Of a DNA stretch of 64,000 nt, positions 34,620 to 42,883 are shown one piece after another. The notes beneath the pieces are model-generated. The model ran no database searches, was not told the origin of the DNA, and saw only the letters and a program-made list of their open reading frames with translations. Origin of the DNA: an uncultured Bacteroidales bacterium. Its GTDB lineage: Bacteria; Bacteroidota; Bacteroidia; Bacteroidales; Muribaculaceae. The stretch's first letter is position 1. Each line of letters begins with the position of its first letter. The stretch spans positions 186,001-250,000 of the forward strand of contig CACYQB010000011.1 in assembly GCA_902776435.1 (NCBI GenBank). Direction: 5' to 3'. Both the position numbers and the translations under genes were made by a program.

Positions 34620-34937
34620 TTACACGTCGGCGGCGTGGAGGAAGGAGGCGATGGTCTGCCAGAGGATGGTGAGGGTCACGACACCCATCGTGGCGTTGTA
34701 GAGGATGTCACGAACGGTGACAGCGCCCCAGTCCTGGCCGCGCCACATCATCAGCCAGCAGAGGATACTGGCTACCAGGGCGATGGCATAGAGCACGGTC
34801 GTGGCCCACGAGCCGCGGGGCTGCTTCTCGGGCAGTTTATTCAAGACGCGGCGGGTGAACCAGGGGTTTTCCCCGGGGTCATGGGCACCTTGCTTGAGCA
34901 TCTGCGCCAGTTTCTTGTCTTCTTCGTTGGTATTCAT
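34620..34937 (-). CDS. Small membrane protein, probable anti-sigma partner
   Basis: 105 residues with an N-terminal cytosolic part (KKLAQMLKQGAHDPGENPWF then TRRVLNKLP) and two membrane segments at about 46-64 and 80-99. The NPWFTRRVLNKLP motif before the first membrane helix recalls anti-sigma-like proteins of this phylum. It follows the ECF sigma gene after 14 bp and probably controls it; no zinc motif is seen. Confidence 0.78.
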   Translation of the reverse strand: MNTNEEDKKLAQMLKQGAHDPGENPWFTRRVLNKLPEKQPRGSWATTVLYAIALVASILCWLMMWRGQDWGAVTVRDILYNATMGVVTLTILWQTIASFLHAADV

Positions 34938-34951
34938 ATCTCAATAACGGT

Positions 34952-35482
34952 TTAATTTCCAATAAATTGTTTCATCTTGCCTTTGGCTCGGAAAATGAGG
35001 GATTTGACCGAGCCTTCGGGCAACTGCATGATTTTGGCCACCTGCTTGAGGGGCTGGTCCTCGATGTAGAACAGGGTGACAGCGACACGCTCGTTGTCGT
35101 TGAGTCGCGCCAGTGCCTCCTGAACGGTCATCGAAGCGTCGAAAGCGTCAGCGTCGGCGGTGGTAACATCACCCAGGCGCGAGATGTCCTCGACATGCTC
35201 CTCCTGGTGGCGGCGGGTATGGTTATAGAACTCATTGTAGGCAATGCGGTATAGCCAGGTGCCGAAAGACGAAAGCCCCTTGAACCCGCGAATGCCCACG
35301 TAAGCCTTGATGAACGTCTCCTGCGCCAAGTCGTCGGTCAGCATCTCGTCGCCCGTAGTCAGGTTCAGCAGGAACCGACGCACACGCGGCTGATAGGCTT
35401 CGACGAGCCGGCCGAATGCGTCCCGGTTGTCGGCCAGGGCGCATTGCGACAGCAGTCTTATTTCATCAAGTTTGGAAAGCAT
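34952..35482 (-). CDS. RNA polymerase ECF-type sigma factor
   Basis: 176 residues. Region 2 includes LTDDLAQETFIKAYVGIRGF and FGTWLYRIAYNEFYNH; region 4 includes LNDNERVAVTLFYIEDQPLK and the HTH VAKIMQLPEGSVKSLIFRAK. Followed by a membrane protein that is the likely anti-sigma factor. The upstream spacer (35483-35545) is made of a GTGGATGG repeat. Confidence 0.93.
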   Translation of the reverse strand: MLSKLDEIRLLSQCALADNRDAFGRLVEAYQPRVRRFLLNLTTGDEMLTDDLAQETFIKAYVGIRGFKGLSSFGTWLYRIAYNEFYNHTRRHQEEHVEDISRLGDVTTADADAFDASMTVQEALARLNDNERVAVTLFYIEDQPLKQVAKIMQLPEGSVKSLIFRAKGKMKQFIGN

Positions 35483-35491
35483 GTTCTAGTG

Positions 35492-35551
35492 CGCCGATGG
35501 CGCGGTGGATGGGTGGATGGGTGAATAAGTGTATAGGTGGATGGATTAATA
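35492..35551. repeat. GTGGATGG/GTGAATAAGTG word repeat
   Basis: GTGGATG words at 35507, 35515 and 35537, with GTGAATAAGTGTATAG between them, fill the spacer upstream of the sigma gene. GTGAATAAGTGTAAAAATAG also occurs at 26471. Confidence 0.6.
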
Positions 35552-36445
35552 CGGTTGGTAGGGGGTGTTGTCGTCCTCTTTGTAATCCTGGTCGAAGGAG
35601 GGTGGCATCGGGATGCCTTCACGCATGGGCTTACTATGGGGATGCATCTGCTGGCCACGCTTCCATGCCTCTTGCAGCGCTTTTTGCTCCTTATAGAGGA
35701 TAAAGCCCTTGCACAATCCCACAACCACCAAGGCTAAACCTACGGGCCAGAACGGATTCTCTGCGTCACCTATCGCTACGCTGAAGAGTATCAACACTAT
35801 TCCCCAACCTATCCACTTGACTGCGGGCATCAAGGCTCGCCAGTTGACCATGTCGGTCATCACGATGGGATTGTCAGGCGTCTGGCCGCTGATGGGGGTG
35901 CCTACGGGTACCTGGCCGGGCTGCACAGGAGGAGCAGCGGTGACAACGGGCTGCTGCACATAGATGGCACTGCGCTTGGTGTCGTTGAGTGAGAGTTCAT
36001 TGAGCGGATAGTTGTTCTCAATAGCCTTCTCGATGACACGGTACTTGTTGCGGCGGTTCAGGAAGCGGAAGAACAATACCAGGGCTACCAGTCCCAGCAA
36101 ACAGAAAGAACCGCTGATGGCCCATTGTTTGGCCACACTAGCCCACTGGTTGCTGATCTCCTTGATGTCCTCAGGATCAAGTTCGCCCCTTCGGTCACCG
36201 ATTTCCACAGTAGTCCCGCCAGCGGTGAGGGTATCATCGAGTGCAGCGTTGATCTTGTCGCGCACCTTCTGCATCTCGGGCAGTCCACTCACGGTCACCG
36301 ATTGGTCACCATCGGTGACAACAATCGAGTCGCCCTTGAATTCCACGTTAGCCTTGCTGGCAGGTGTTGCCTTCACGATTGGTCCTGACGTGGCGGAGAG
36401 CGCCATCATCAGCATCATTGCGAATGTTAAAATCGTCTTTCTCAT
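35546..36445 (-). CDS. Membrane protein with signal peptide (DUF6249-like)
   Basis: 299 residues. A signal peptide (MRKTILTFAMMLMMALSATS) and an extracytoplasmic part (about 25-108) precede a membrane segment (about 109-128, SFCLLGLVALVLFFRFLNRR), a Pro-rich linker, and two more membrane segments (about 209-227 and 231-249) before a charged tail. The RNKYRVIEKAIENNYPLNE segment after the first membrane helix is typical of DUF6249 proteins, which often sit next to ECF sigma genes. Upstream lies an ECF-promoter-like motif shared with the sigma gene at 41282. Confidence 0.78.
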   Translation of the reverse strand: MRKTILTFAMMLMMALSATSGPIVKATPASKANVEFKGDSIVVTDGDQSVTVSGLPEMQKVRDKINAALDDTLTAGGTTVEIGDRRGELDPEDIKEISNQWASVAKQWAISGSFCLLGLVALVLFFRFLNRRNKYRVIEKAIENNYPLNELSLNDTKRSAIYVQQPVVTAAPPVQPGQVPVGTPISGQTPDNPIVMTDMVNWRALMPAVKWIGWGIVLILFSVAIGDAENPFWPVGLALVVVGLCKGFILYKEQKALQEAWKRGQQMHPHSKPMREGIPMPPSFDQDYKEDDNTPYQPY

Positions 36446-36502
36446 TTTCTTATCTATTTTTATCGTTGTTAATTGTCAGTGGCTGTAAGCCGTTTTCATG
36501 CA

Positions 36503-36540
36503 TTAGACGTTCCATCGATTCAAAAAAGTTGCACAAAGAT
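36503..36540 (-). promoter_or_regulatory. ECF-promoter-like site A
   Basis: On the minus strand TTTGTGCAACTTTTTTGA (36537-36520) is followed 10 bp later by CGTCTAA (36509-36503), 58 bp before the start at 36445. The arrangement resembles a -35 AAC and -10 CGTC ECF promoter and matches site B at 41314. Confidence 0.5.
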
Positions 36541-36558
36541 GAAAATATTTTTTGGAAT
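36514..36558. repeat. 45-bp direct repeat, left of the IS200-like element
   Basis: ATCGATTCAAAAAAGTTGCA through TTTTTTGGAAT. The other copy, 37364-37409, differs by one extra A. It overlaps the -35 half of ECF-like site A. Confidence 0.9.
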
Positions 36559-36712
36559 CACCTCAATATAGCCTGATTTCGGCAGTCAATTTATCTCGCA
36601 GAGATAGACGGGTCGAAGACCCGGCTTTGTAGAGAAACACCATGCAAGTGGGTCGGAGACCCACGCCGCTTGGTGCAGGCAACGCACTCCGCAGGTGCCT
36701 CGAAGAGGAACT

Positions 36713-37156
36713 TCATGTCAAGCGATAATCATTCCATTCAATTCCCGACATCTCTACCATACCCTTGTATTCGTCCTCAAAGGTTTTCACCTTGTGATGC
36801 TCACGTTGGTTTTTGATGTAATTTATAATCGCTTCTCTATCACGAGAACTGCAGGAAAATGCCCCGTATTCTTTTCCCCAACCACTGAACTGAGGGAAAT
36901 AGACCTGCTGCTTGGCCCACTTGCTGCTACCCTGCTTAATATCTCGCACAAGGTCACTCAAGGCCACTGTCGGGGCCAACTCGATGAGCATGTGAACATG
37001 GTTACCGATGCCATTGATACGATAGAGGCGGCAACCACGGCTCTTGACGATTGACCAGATGTAACGATATAGGTGCTCGCTCGTCTCATCGGGGATTGTC
37101 ATCTGGCGTCGATACGTGTTGATGACAACATGATAGATTGAACTGACTGCGCTCAT
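36713..37156 (-). CDS. tnpA: IS200-like transposase TnpA (HUH, Y1)
   Basis: 147 residues, the size of IS200 TnpA. The HUH motif is H53-V-H55 (GNHVHMLIEL) and the nucleophile probably Y113 (REAIINYIKNQREHH). The start SAVSSIYHVVINTYRRQ is typical. Single-strand transposases of this kind recognise hairpins near the element ends. The start at 37156 fits an ideal promoter 28 bp upstream; longer ORF versions lack support. It is complete and seems able to function. Confidence 0.92.
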   Translation of the reverse strand: MSAVSSIYHVVINTYRRQMTIPDETSEHLYRYIWSIVKSRGCRLYRINGIGNHVHMLIELAPTVALSDLVRDIKQGSSKWAKQQVYFPQFSGWGKEYGAFSCSSRDREAIINYIKNQREHHKVKTFEDEYKGMVEMSGIEWNDYRLT

Positions 37157-37183
37157 AACAAATCTGAATAATGGATTGAAATG

Positions 37184-37215
37184 CAAAGATAGCGTTAATA
37201 ACTCATTGCCACAAA
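37184..37215 (-). promoter_or_regulatory. Promoter of the IS200-like tnpA
   Basis: Minus strand TTTG (37215-37212), 20 bp, TATCTTTG (37191-37184): an exact consensus. Confidence 0.75.
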
Positions 37216-37363
37216 TGCCGTAGTGGATGAAGTTCGTCTTCGACGCACATTCTCGCACAGTGTTTCGGCACCAAGCTGCGCGCATCAACGATGCGCTTGC
37301 ATGGTGTTTCTCTTTGAATTCGGGTATTCTACCCGATCGGCCTCTACAAGGCCTAATCCACAA

Positions 37364-37409
37364 ATCGATTCAAAAAAAGTTGCACAAAGATGAAAATATT
37401 TTTTGGAAT
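37364..37409. repeat. 45-bp direct repeat, right of the IS200-like element
   Basis: Second copy of the 36514-36558 sequence, with a seventh A in the A-run. It ends 64 bp before the glycosidase ATG. Confidence 0.9.
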
Positions 37410-37473
37410 TATATATAAATTTGTGGCTGATAAGCAGAAAAAATAATTTCCAACCTCTTAAAAACGCCGATAT

Positions 37474-40137
37474 ATGAAACGAATTATTATGTTGCTCGCC
37501 GCCCTCGCTGTGACAGCAGGACTTAGTGCCGATGCCACCGAGGCCTTGAAGCGCGAGATGCGCGCCGCCTGGGTTGCCACTGTCTATCGCATCGACTGGC
37601 CGACATCCGTCAATAATGCCAGCGCCCAGAAGGCTGAACTGAACGCCTATCTGGACAACCTCCAGGCACAGCACTTCAATGCGATTTTCTTGCAGGTGCG
37701 CACGATGTGTGATGCCTTCTACCAGTCAAGCTATGAGCCCTGGTCGAGTTACCTGACCGGCACCCGCGGCAAGGATCCGGGCTATGATCCGCTGGAGTAT
37801 GCCGTCGCGCAGTGCCATGCCCGCGGTATCCAGTGTCACGCTTGGGTCAACCCCTACCGCTGGAGCACGGGCACCAACTGGAATACGCCGCAGGACCAGG
37901 ACCTGAAGAACAAGGGCATGCTGCTCAGTTACACCAACGGCAGCACCACGACCACCATCCTGAATCCTGGGCTGCCCGAGACGCGCCAGCGCATCGTTGA
38001 CGTGATTAGGGAAATCATCACCAACTATGACGTGGACGGTGTCGTGTTTGACGACTACTTCTATCCTAACGGCATCCCCACGAACAGCAGCGCAGGGGAC
38101 TACAACCTGTGGAATGACTCGGGAGTGGACATGACTCTTGCCGACTGGCGACGTAACAATGTCAACATGATGGTCAGGGATGTCTATAACATGATCCAGG
38201 ACGTGAAGCCCGAGGTGCGCTTCGGCATCAGCCCCGCTGGCGTGGCAGGAACCCGCAGCACATCGGCCAGTCAGCATGGTGTCACCCCCTGCCCCACCGG
38301 CAGCGACTGGCAATACAACGGCATCTTCAGCGACCCGCTGGCCTGGTTGGAGCAAGGCACCATCGACTATATCTCGCCCCAGCTCTACTGGAAGACGACC
38401 CACTCGACTAACCCCTTCGGTCCCTTGACCGAGTGGTGGAGCTACATCGCCAAGCATTATGGCCGTCACCACTATGCCAGCCACAGCATCTCGTTCCTGG
38501 CCGAGGGCAGCAATACGGCCAGCAGTTGGGCCGAAATCACCACACAGATCAACTATTCCCGCCAATATACCGAGAACAATGCTCCTGGAGCAGTACTCTA
38601 CAGCGCCAAGAACATTAACGGCAACAACGGCGGCGTCAGCGGACTGGGCAATTACCTGCTCGACAACGCTTTTCAGCATCCCGCTATGATTCCCGCCGTG
38701 ACATGGAAAGTAGCGCCAGGGTATGATGCCCCCGCCGACTTGATCCAGAATGGCTCTATCCTAACATGGACACAGCAGACTGGTACACTGGTGAAATACT
38801 CGGTCTATGCCGTGCCCAGCGATGTGACGCGCGATGACGCCATGAGCACCACCTATGGCGGCATCAAGAGTGACTACCTGTTAGGCATCACCTACAAGCC
38901 TGACTTCACACTTCCCAGTGCCTATCAGAATGGTTACTGGTATGCCGTGTGCGTCATCGACGGCTATGGCAACGAGAGCGAACCCACCTATCTGGGTGCA
39001 GGCGATACCCCAGTGGATCCCGACCCGCCCACTGAGGTCACTTACACCATCGAGAAGGTGTGGGAAATATCCAACCTCAGTTTCCTCTCCACGCCCGACG
39101 CCCGTCAGGGCTTCGGCATGAACGGCAAGTTCTATATCAATGACAAGGTCGCCAGCACCATCTACGAGGTGGACCGCAACGGTTTGACAGGAACGACATT
39201 TGAGGGCGGCACCAACTGCGGCCTTACCCGCGACGAGGCCGGTAACCTGGTAGTGAGCAACGCGCCATTCGCCGCCCCGTGGACAAACCGCCCCGAGGTA
39301 AAGGTCATTAACCCCACGACTGGCCAAGTTGTCACACACACGCTTCCCACGGGAGTCATCAACTTCGGGCGCAGCGATAACATGGGCTTTGCACGCGGCA
39401 ATCTGCTGGATGAGGGCGAACTCTATTTGGTGGGCGCCACCAGCGGCACCTCCGTCAGCCGAATCGCCATCAGCGGCGGTGAAGTCGATACCGACAACAC
39501 CTATCTGGCCAACTGTGACGGTGTGACGACCAGCAATACCGCTGTTCTCAACTATTATAACGACCTCAACGATGAGCCCGCAGTGCTCTACATCACCCGC
39601 AATGCCACACCCGTGAAGATGGCCTTTGATGGTGACGACTTTATCGGCACCCCGTTCTCGTTGCCGGGCAAGGGAGCCTGCAATGGCGCATTCCCCTTCG
39701 TTTGGGACAACAAGGAACTGGTGGTATATCCCACACTCGATAACTACCGTGACGGCTTTGCCGTATCCGAGATGAATGCCGCTACTCCGCTCGTCAGCGT
39801 GCCACAGACGGCAATAGCCAATGCCAATGACCACACCAACAACTGGCTCAACGCCGAGGTCATCGACTCGCGCCATGTGACCATCTACCAGTATTACCCT
39901 GGTGGTCACATCACCGTGTGGCAACTGAGCAAGCAGGGCGGCATCTTGCGTGGCGATGTCAACGAGGACGGCACAGTCACCATCAGCGACGTCACGGCCC
40001 TCATTGATTACCTGCTGAGCGGCAACGACGAAGGCATCAGCACAGATAACGCCGAGTGCAACCTGGATGACACCATCTCCATTGCCGACGTCACCGCCCT
40101 CATCGACTACCTCCTGGGCGGCACCTGGCCCGAGTAA
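37474..40137 (+). CDS. GHL10/DUF187 family glycosyl hydrolase with dockerin-like C-terminus
   Basis: 887 residues, exported (signal peptide 1-19). Residues about 24-400 are the GHL10 TIM barrel, seen in REMRAAWVATVYRIDWPTSV, FLQVRTMCDAFYQSSYEPWS, CHAWVNPYRW and DGVVFDDYFYP; relatives such as DigH cleave denuded peptidoglycan glycan. A fibronectin III-like part follows (about 415-510), then about 310 beta-rich residues of unknown type. The last 60 residues are two dockerin-like repeats (GDVNEDGTVTISDVTALIDY and a second), ending in TWPE. The same tail occurs in the gene at 45555. The linear monocistronic unit is bounded by a hairpin. Confidence 0.88.
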   Translation: MKRIIMLLAALAVTAGLSADATEALKREMRAAWVATVYRIDWPTSVNNASAQKAELNAYLDNLQAQHFNAIFLQVRTMCDAFYQSSYEPWSSYLTGTRGKDPGYDPLEYAVAQCHARGIQCHAWVNPYRWSTGTNWNTPQDQDLKNKGMLLSYTNGSTTTTILNPGLPETRQRIVDVIREIITNYDVDGVVFDDYFYPNGIPTNSSAGDYNLWNDSGVDMTLADWRRNNVNMMVRDVYNMIQDVKPEVRFGISPAGVAGTRSTSASQHGVTPCPTGSDWQYNGIFSDPLAWLEQGTIDYISPQLYWKTTHSTNPFGPLTEWWSYIAKHYGRHHYASHSISFLAEGSNTASSWAEITTQINYSRQYTENNAPGAVLYSAKNINGNNGGVSGLGNYLLDNAFQHPAMIPAVTWKVAPGYDAPADLIQNGSILTWTQQTGTLVKYSVYAVPSDVTRDDAMSTTYGGIKSDYLLGITYKPDFTLPSAYQNGYWYAVCVIDGYGNESEPTYLGAGDTPVDPDPPTEVTYTIEKVWEISNLSFLSTPDARQGFGMNGKFYINDKVASTIYEVDRNGLTGTTFEGGTNCGLTRDEAGNLVVSNAPFAAPWTNRPEVKVINPTTGQVVTHTLPTGVINFGRSDNMGFARGNLLDEGELYLVGATSGTSVSRIAISGGEVDTDNTYLANCDGVTTSNTAVLNYYNDLNDEPAVLYITRNATPVKMAFDGDDFIGTPFSLPGKGACNGAFPFVWDNKELVVYPTLDNYRDGFAVSEMNAATPLVSVPQTAIANANDHTNNWLNAEVIDSRHVTIYQYYPGGHITVWQLSKQGGILRGDVNEDGTVTISDVTALIDYLLSGNDEGISTDNAECNLDDTISIADVTALIDYLLGGTWPE

Positions 40138-40156
40138 CATCGATTGTGACTCAAAC

Positions 40157-40200
40157 GAATCGCCGCCCGAAGAACGTGCTTGTTCCTCGAGCGGCAATTC
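40157..40200. terminator. Bidirectional hairpin between convergent genes
   Basis: GAATCGCCGCCCGAAGAAC (40157-40175) pairs with GTTCCTCGAGCGGCAATTC (40182-40200) with three mismatches and a 6-nt loop, between the glycosidase (+) and the gene ending at 40216 (-). Confidence 0.65.
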
Positions 40201-40215
40201 TTATCAGCGACAAGT

Positions 40216-40791
40216 TTACTTGGTGTCTTCCAAGTCTTCAATCTGTTCGATGATTTCGTTGAAGCGGCTCTGAGTCTTGAAGTGCACCTTCAGGCCTATA
40301 AGCGCGCCTACAAGAACACCCACGATGCAGCAGGGCACGATATATTCATTATCGCCCATCTTCTGCGACATCTCATAGACGGCCCATGCGCCCCAAGCTA
40401 GCGCCATGGGTATGCCGAACCACAACCAATTCGCATCGCGTTTCTGGGCCAGAGTTACCTTGCGCTTAACGTCCAGCAGATTGCCACTCATCAAAGCATT
40501 ATCACGCATATCGCGGCTGTTATAGATCATGAATCCCACCACAATCAGCATCATCAGGCAACTGGCGAGCCACAGGGCGACAGAGAGCCCACCTATCATC
40601 ACAAAGGCCCAGTAGCCATAGGGAATCATTGCCAGGGCAACAATGCCAATAACCAGGTAACGCCTGTTGATGGTGCTCACACCACGCTTGATGGAGCGGC
40701 GGATGAAGCGGTCGTTCACAATCGTCTGGTTTTCGAGTTTATCTTTCAATATCGCCATTTGCTGGCGCATTTCATCAAGTTCGTAGTCCAT
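40216..40791 (-). CDS. Four-helix membrane protein, probable sigma-factor partner
   Basis: 191 residues. A charged helical N-terminus (MDYELDEMRQQMAILKDKLE) leads to two membrane hairpins (about 45-62 and 66-90; about 121-138 and 148-166), and ends with an acidic coil (FNEIIEQIEDLEDTK). It lacks a known domain. It follows the ECF sigma gene by 14 bp; this protein class after an ECF gene is usual in the phylum, suggesting an anti-sigma role. Confidence 0.75.
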   Translation of the reverse strand: MDYELDEMRQQMAILKDKLENQTIVNDRFIRRSIKRGVSTINRRYLVIGIVALAMIPYGYWAFVMIGGLSVALWLASCLMMLIVVGFMIYNSRDMRDNALMSGNLLDVKRKVTLAQKRDANWLWFGIPMALAWGAWAVYEMSQKMGDNEYIVPCCIVGVLVGALIGLKVHFKTQSRFNEIIEQIEDLEDTK

Positions 40792-40805
40792 AATAAATAC
40801 GTTTT

Positions 40806-41282
40806 TTAGTTGTTCATTTTTTTGAGTTGTTCTTTAATGCGATAGAGGCGGGTCGCAACGGCTGTAGTCGAGATGCCCACCACTTGCCCGATTTCCTCGT
40901 AGGGCATGTTCTCCAGCCACAACAGCACAATAGCGCGGTCAAAGGGCTGCAAGCGGCTAATCCGCTCGTGGAGCATGTCCACCTGCCGGGTATCCTCATC
41001 ATGGTCCTCAAACAGGTTGATGTCCATCGTCAATGGTTCGGCATCTGTGCGGCGTTTCTTGCGATCTTGAGAAATGCAGGTGTTCAGTGTCACGCGGTAG
41101 ATCCACGTCTTCACATTGCTGCGGTTCTCAAAACCCTCAAAGCCGCGCCACATGTTGATGACCGCCTCTTGAAAGAGGTCGTTTACCTCATCAGCATCTT
41201 TAGAGAACATGTAGCACACCGTGTAGATGGTGCTCTTGTTCTGCTTGATGGTTTGTGCAAATTTGCTTTCCAGTTCGTTCAT
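40806..41282 (-). CDS. RNA polymerase ECF-type sigma factor
   Basis: 158 residues, short for the family. Region 2 is DADEVNDLFQEAVINMWRGF with NVKTWIYRVTLNTCI; region 4 is LQPFDRAIVLLWLENMPYEE with the HTH IGQVVGISTTAVATRLYRIK. Followed by its membrane partner. The promoter-like site B upstream resembles an ECF promoter, so autoregulation is plausible. Confidence 0.93.
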   Translation of the reverse strand: MNELESKFAQTIKQNKSTIYTVCYMFSKDADEVNDLFQEAVINMWRGFEGFENRSNVKTWIYRVTLNTCISQDRKKRRTDAEPLTMDINLFEDHDEDTRQVDMLHERISRLQPFDRAIVLLWLENMPYEEIGQVVGISTTAVATRLYRIKEQLKKMNN

Positions 41283-41313
41283 TTTTCTAGCGTTTTAAAA
41301 CTTTCTTTTGCCC

Positions 41314-41350
41314 GTTAGACGCACTGCGCTCAAAAAAATCACACAAAAAT
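41314..41350 (-). promoter_or_regulatory. ECF-promoter-like site B
   Basis: Minus strand TTTTTGTGTGATTTTTTTGA (41348-41329) followed by GCGCAGTG and CGTCTAAC (41321-41314), 32 bp before the sigma start. The block aligns with site A at 36503-36540. Confidence 0.5.
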
Positions 41351-41425
41351 AAAAAAAATATCCGAAATCATTTCAGTATCTCTTGTTGTCGGAATATTAT
41401 CGATACTTAGATAGTTGGCACAAAA

Positions 41426-41457
41426 TTTGCCTATATGCGTTTTGCGTAGTAATTTTG
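41426..41457 (+). promoter_or_regulatory. Promoter of panC
   Basis: TTTG (41426-41429), 20 bp, TAATTTTG (41450-41457): an exact consensus, 33 bp before the ATG. Confidence 0.75.
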
Positions 41458-41490
41458 CAGTTTGAATTCACATCTTATAATTAAAGAAGA

Positions 41491-42339
41491 ATGAAGATTA
41501 TCAGCAAGGTCAATGAGTTGCGCGAGGCCGTTCAGGCTTTTCGCCAGGCAGGTAAGTCAGTAGGTCTGGTGCCCACGATGGGCGCCCTGCACGAGGGTCA
41601 CAAGTCGCTTGTCGATCGTGCCCGCAAGGAGAACGACACCGTTGTGGTGAGTTGTTTCTTGAACCCCACGCAGTTTAACAACAAGGAGGACCTGCGCACT
41701 TATCCCCGCACCGCCGAGCGCGATGCCGCGATGCTTGAGGCCTGTGGTGTTGACGTGGCTTTCATGCCCACCGTCGAGGAGATTTATCCTGAGCCCGATA
41801 CCCGCGTGTTTGACCTCGGTCCCGTTCAGCAGGTGATGGAAGGCGCCATGCGTCCCGGCCACTTCAACGGCGTGTGCCAGATTGTGAGCAAACTCTTCTC
41901 ATGGGTGATGCCCGACCGCGCCTACTTCGGTGAGAAAGACTTCCAGCAGATTGCCGTCATCCGCGCAATGATTAAGCAACTGGGATTTGACATCAATATC
42001 GTGCAGTGCCCGTGCGTGCGCGAGGACGACGGACTGGCCAAGAGCAGCCGCAACGTACGCCTCACCCCCGAGGTGCGTAAGGTGGCCCCGCAGATTTACT
42101 CCACGCTGCAGCGCAGCCTTGAGTTTGCCAAGGACCACACCGTTGAGCAGACTCACGACTGGGTAGTAGCCACCATCAACGCCTGGCCCGAGATGGATAC
42201 CGAGTATTTCTCAATCTGTGACGGCATCACCTTGCAGCCCGTCACCAACTGGGACGACAGCGACTACATCGTCGGCTGCATCACCGTGTATTGCGGCGAC
42301 GTGCGTGAAATCGACAATATTACTTATAAGAGGCTTTAG
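41491..42339 (+). CDS. panC: Pantothenate synthetase
   Basis: 282 residues. Joins pantoate and beta-alanine with ATP. The HIGH-type motif is in [14 protein letters not shown] (His34, His37); [19 protein letters not shown] and [10 protein letters not shown] follow, and the KMSKS-like KSSRNVRL is intact. The next gene, panD, makes the beta-alanine, so the pair covers the last steps of pantothenate synthesis. Confidence 0.97.
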   Translation: MKIISKVNELREAVQAFRQAGKSVGLVPTMGALHEGHKSLVDRARKENDTVVVSCFLNPTQFNNKEDLRTYPRTAERDAAMLEACGVDVAFMPTVEEIYPEPDTRVFDLGPVQQVMEGAMRPGHFNGVCQIVSKLFSWVMPDRAYFGEKDFQQIAVIRAMIKQLGFDINIVQCPCVREDDGLAKSSRNVRLTPEVRKVAPQIYSTLQRSLEFAKDHTVEQTHDWVVATINAWPEMDTEYFSICDGITLQPVTNWDDSDYIVGCITVYCGDVREIDNITYKRL

Positions 42340-42368
42340 GTGTCAGGTTTTAGGCTTTAGGTATCCAA

Positions 42369-42450
42369 CTAAGGACTAAAAACTAAGGACTAGGGACTAA
42401 GGACTAAAAACTAAACACTTAAAACTCACAACTTAAAACTTACAACTAAG
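42369..42450. repeat. ACTAAGGACTAAAAACTAAG word repeat (longest array)
   Basis: About 80 bp of CTAAGGA, CTAAAAA, CTAAACA and CTTAAAA words between panC and panD; the preceding 35 bp have a related TTTTAGG/CTTTAGG series. This is the longest array of the family in the window. Confidence 0.85.
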
Positions 42451-42453
42451 ATT

Positions 42454-42816
42454 ATGTACATCCAGGTCATGAAATCCAAGATTCACCGTGTTACGGTGAC
42501 CGATGCCAACCTCAACTATATCGGTAGCATCACTATTGACCAAGATCTCATGGACGCCGCTGGCATCATCGAGGGCGAGCGTGTTTATATTGTTGACGTG
42601 AACAACGGAGAGCGACTGGACACCTACACCATCGCCGGTGAGCGCGGCAGTGGCACCATCTGCCTGAATGGCGCCGCCGCACGCAAGGTGGAGGTGGGCG
42701 ACATCGTCATCATCATGGCCTATGCCATCGTCACCCCCGAGGAGGGCCGCGAGTTCAAGCCCCAGATCGTCTTTCCCGACACAGCCACCAACAAGCTGAT
42801 CAAGAAAAAGAAATAA
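42454..42816 (+). CDS. panD: Aspartate 1-decarboxylase
   Basis: 120 residues. A pyruvoyl enzyme that turns aspartate into beta-alanine. The self-cleavage site is Gly24-Ser25 (NYIGSITID), at the same position as in E. coli, which supports this start. The Lys/His pair in [10 protein letters not shown] and the substrate residues in [16 protein letters not shown] are present. A Lys-rich tail closes the protein. Confidence 0.97.
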   Translation: MYIQVMKSKIHRVTVTDANLNYIGSITIDQDLMDAAGIIEGERVYIVDVNNGERLDTYTIAGERGSGTICLNGAAARKVEVGDIVIIMAYAIVTPEEGREFKPQIVFPDTATNKLIKKKK

Positions 42817-42822
42817 CAACTT

Positions 42823-42853
42823 ATAACATTCCTGCACTACCCAGGAATGTTAT
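42823..42853. terminator. Hairpin between panD and ffh
   Basis: ATAACATTCCTG (42823-42834) and CAGGAATGTTAT (42842-42853) form a perfect 12-bp stem with a 7-nt loop. No U-tract follows, so termination is uncertain. Confidence 0.5.
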
Positions 42854-42883
42854 CCGCTAAATAATAAAAACCTCAATCACAAT

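Larger units (their letters stand above)
36559..37363 (-). mobile_element. IS200-like element with hairpins at both ends
   Basis: The segment between the direct repeats holds one HUH transposase gene. Its left side has hairpins GGGTCGAAGACCC (36610-36622) and GTGGGTCGGAGACCCAC (36649-36665). Its right side has GCATCAACGATGC and CGGGTATTCTACCCG (37321-37335). Subterminal hairpins fit the IS200/IS605 mode of transposition, although exact ends cannot be fixed. The 45-bp direct repeats are too long for a target duplication and not expected for this family. Confidence 0.65.

Noticed and set aside
37157..37363. N-terminal extension of the IS200-like transposase to 37363
   Set aside because: The extension covers the promoter and hairpins; family proteins start at MSAVSS.
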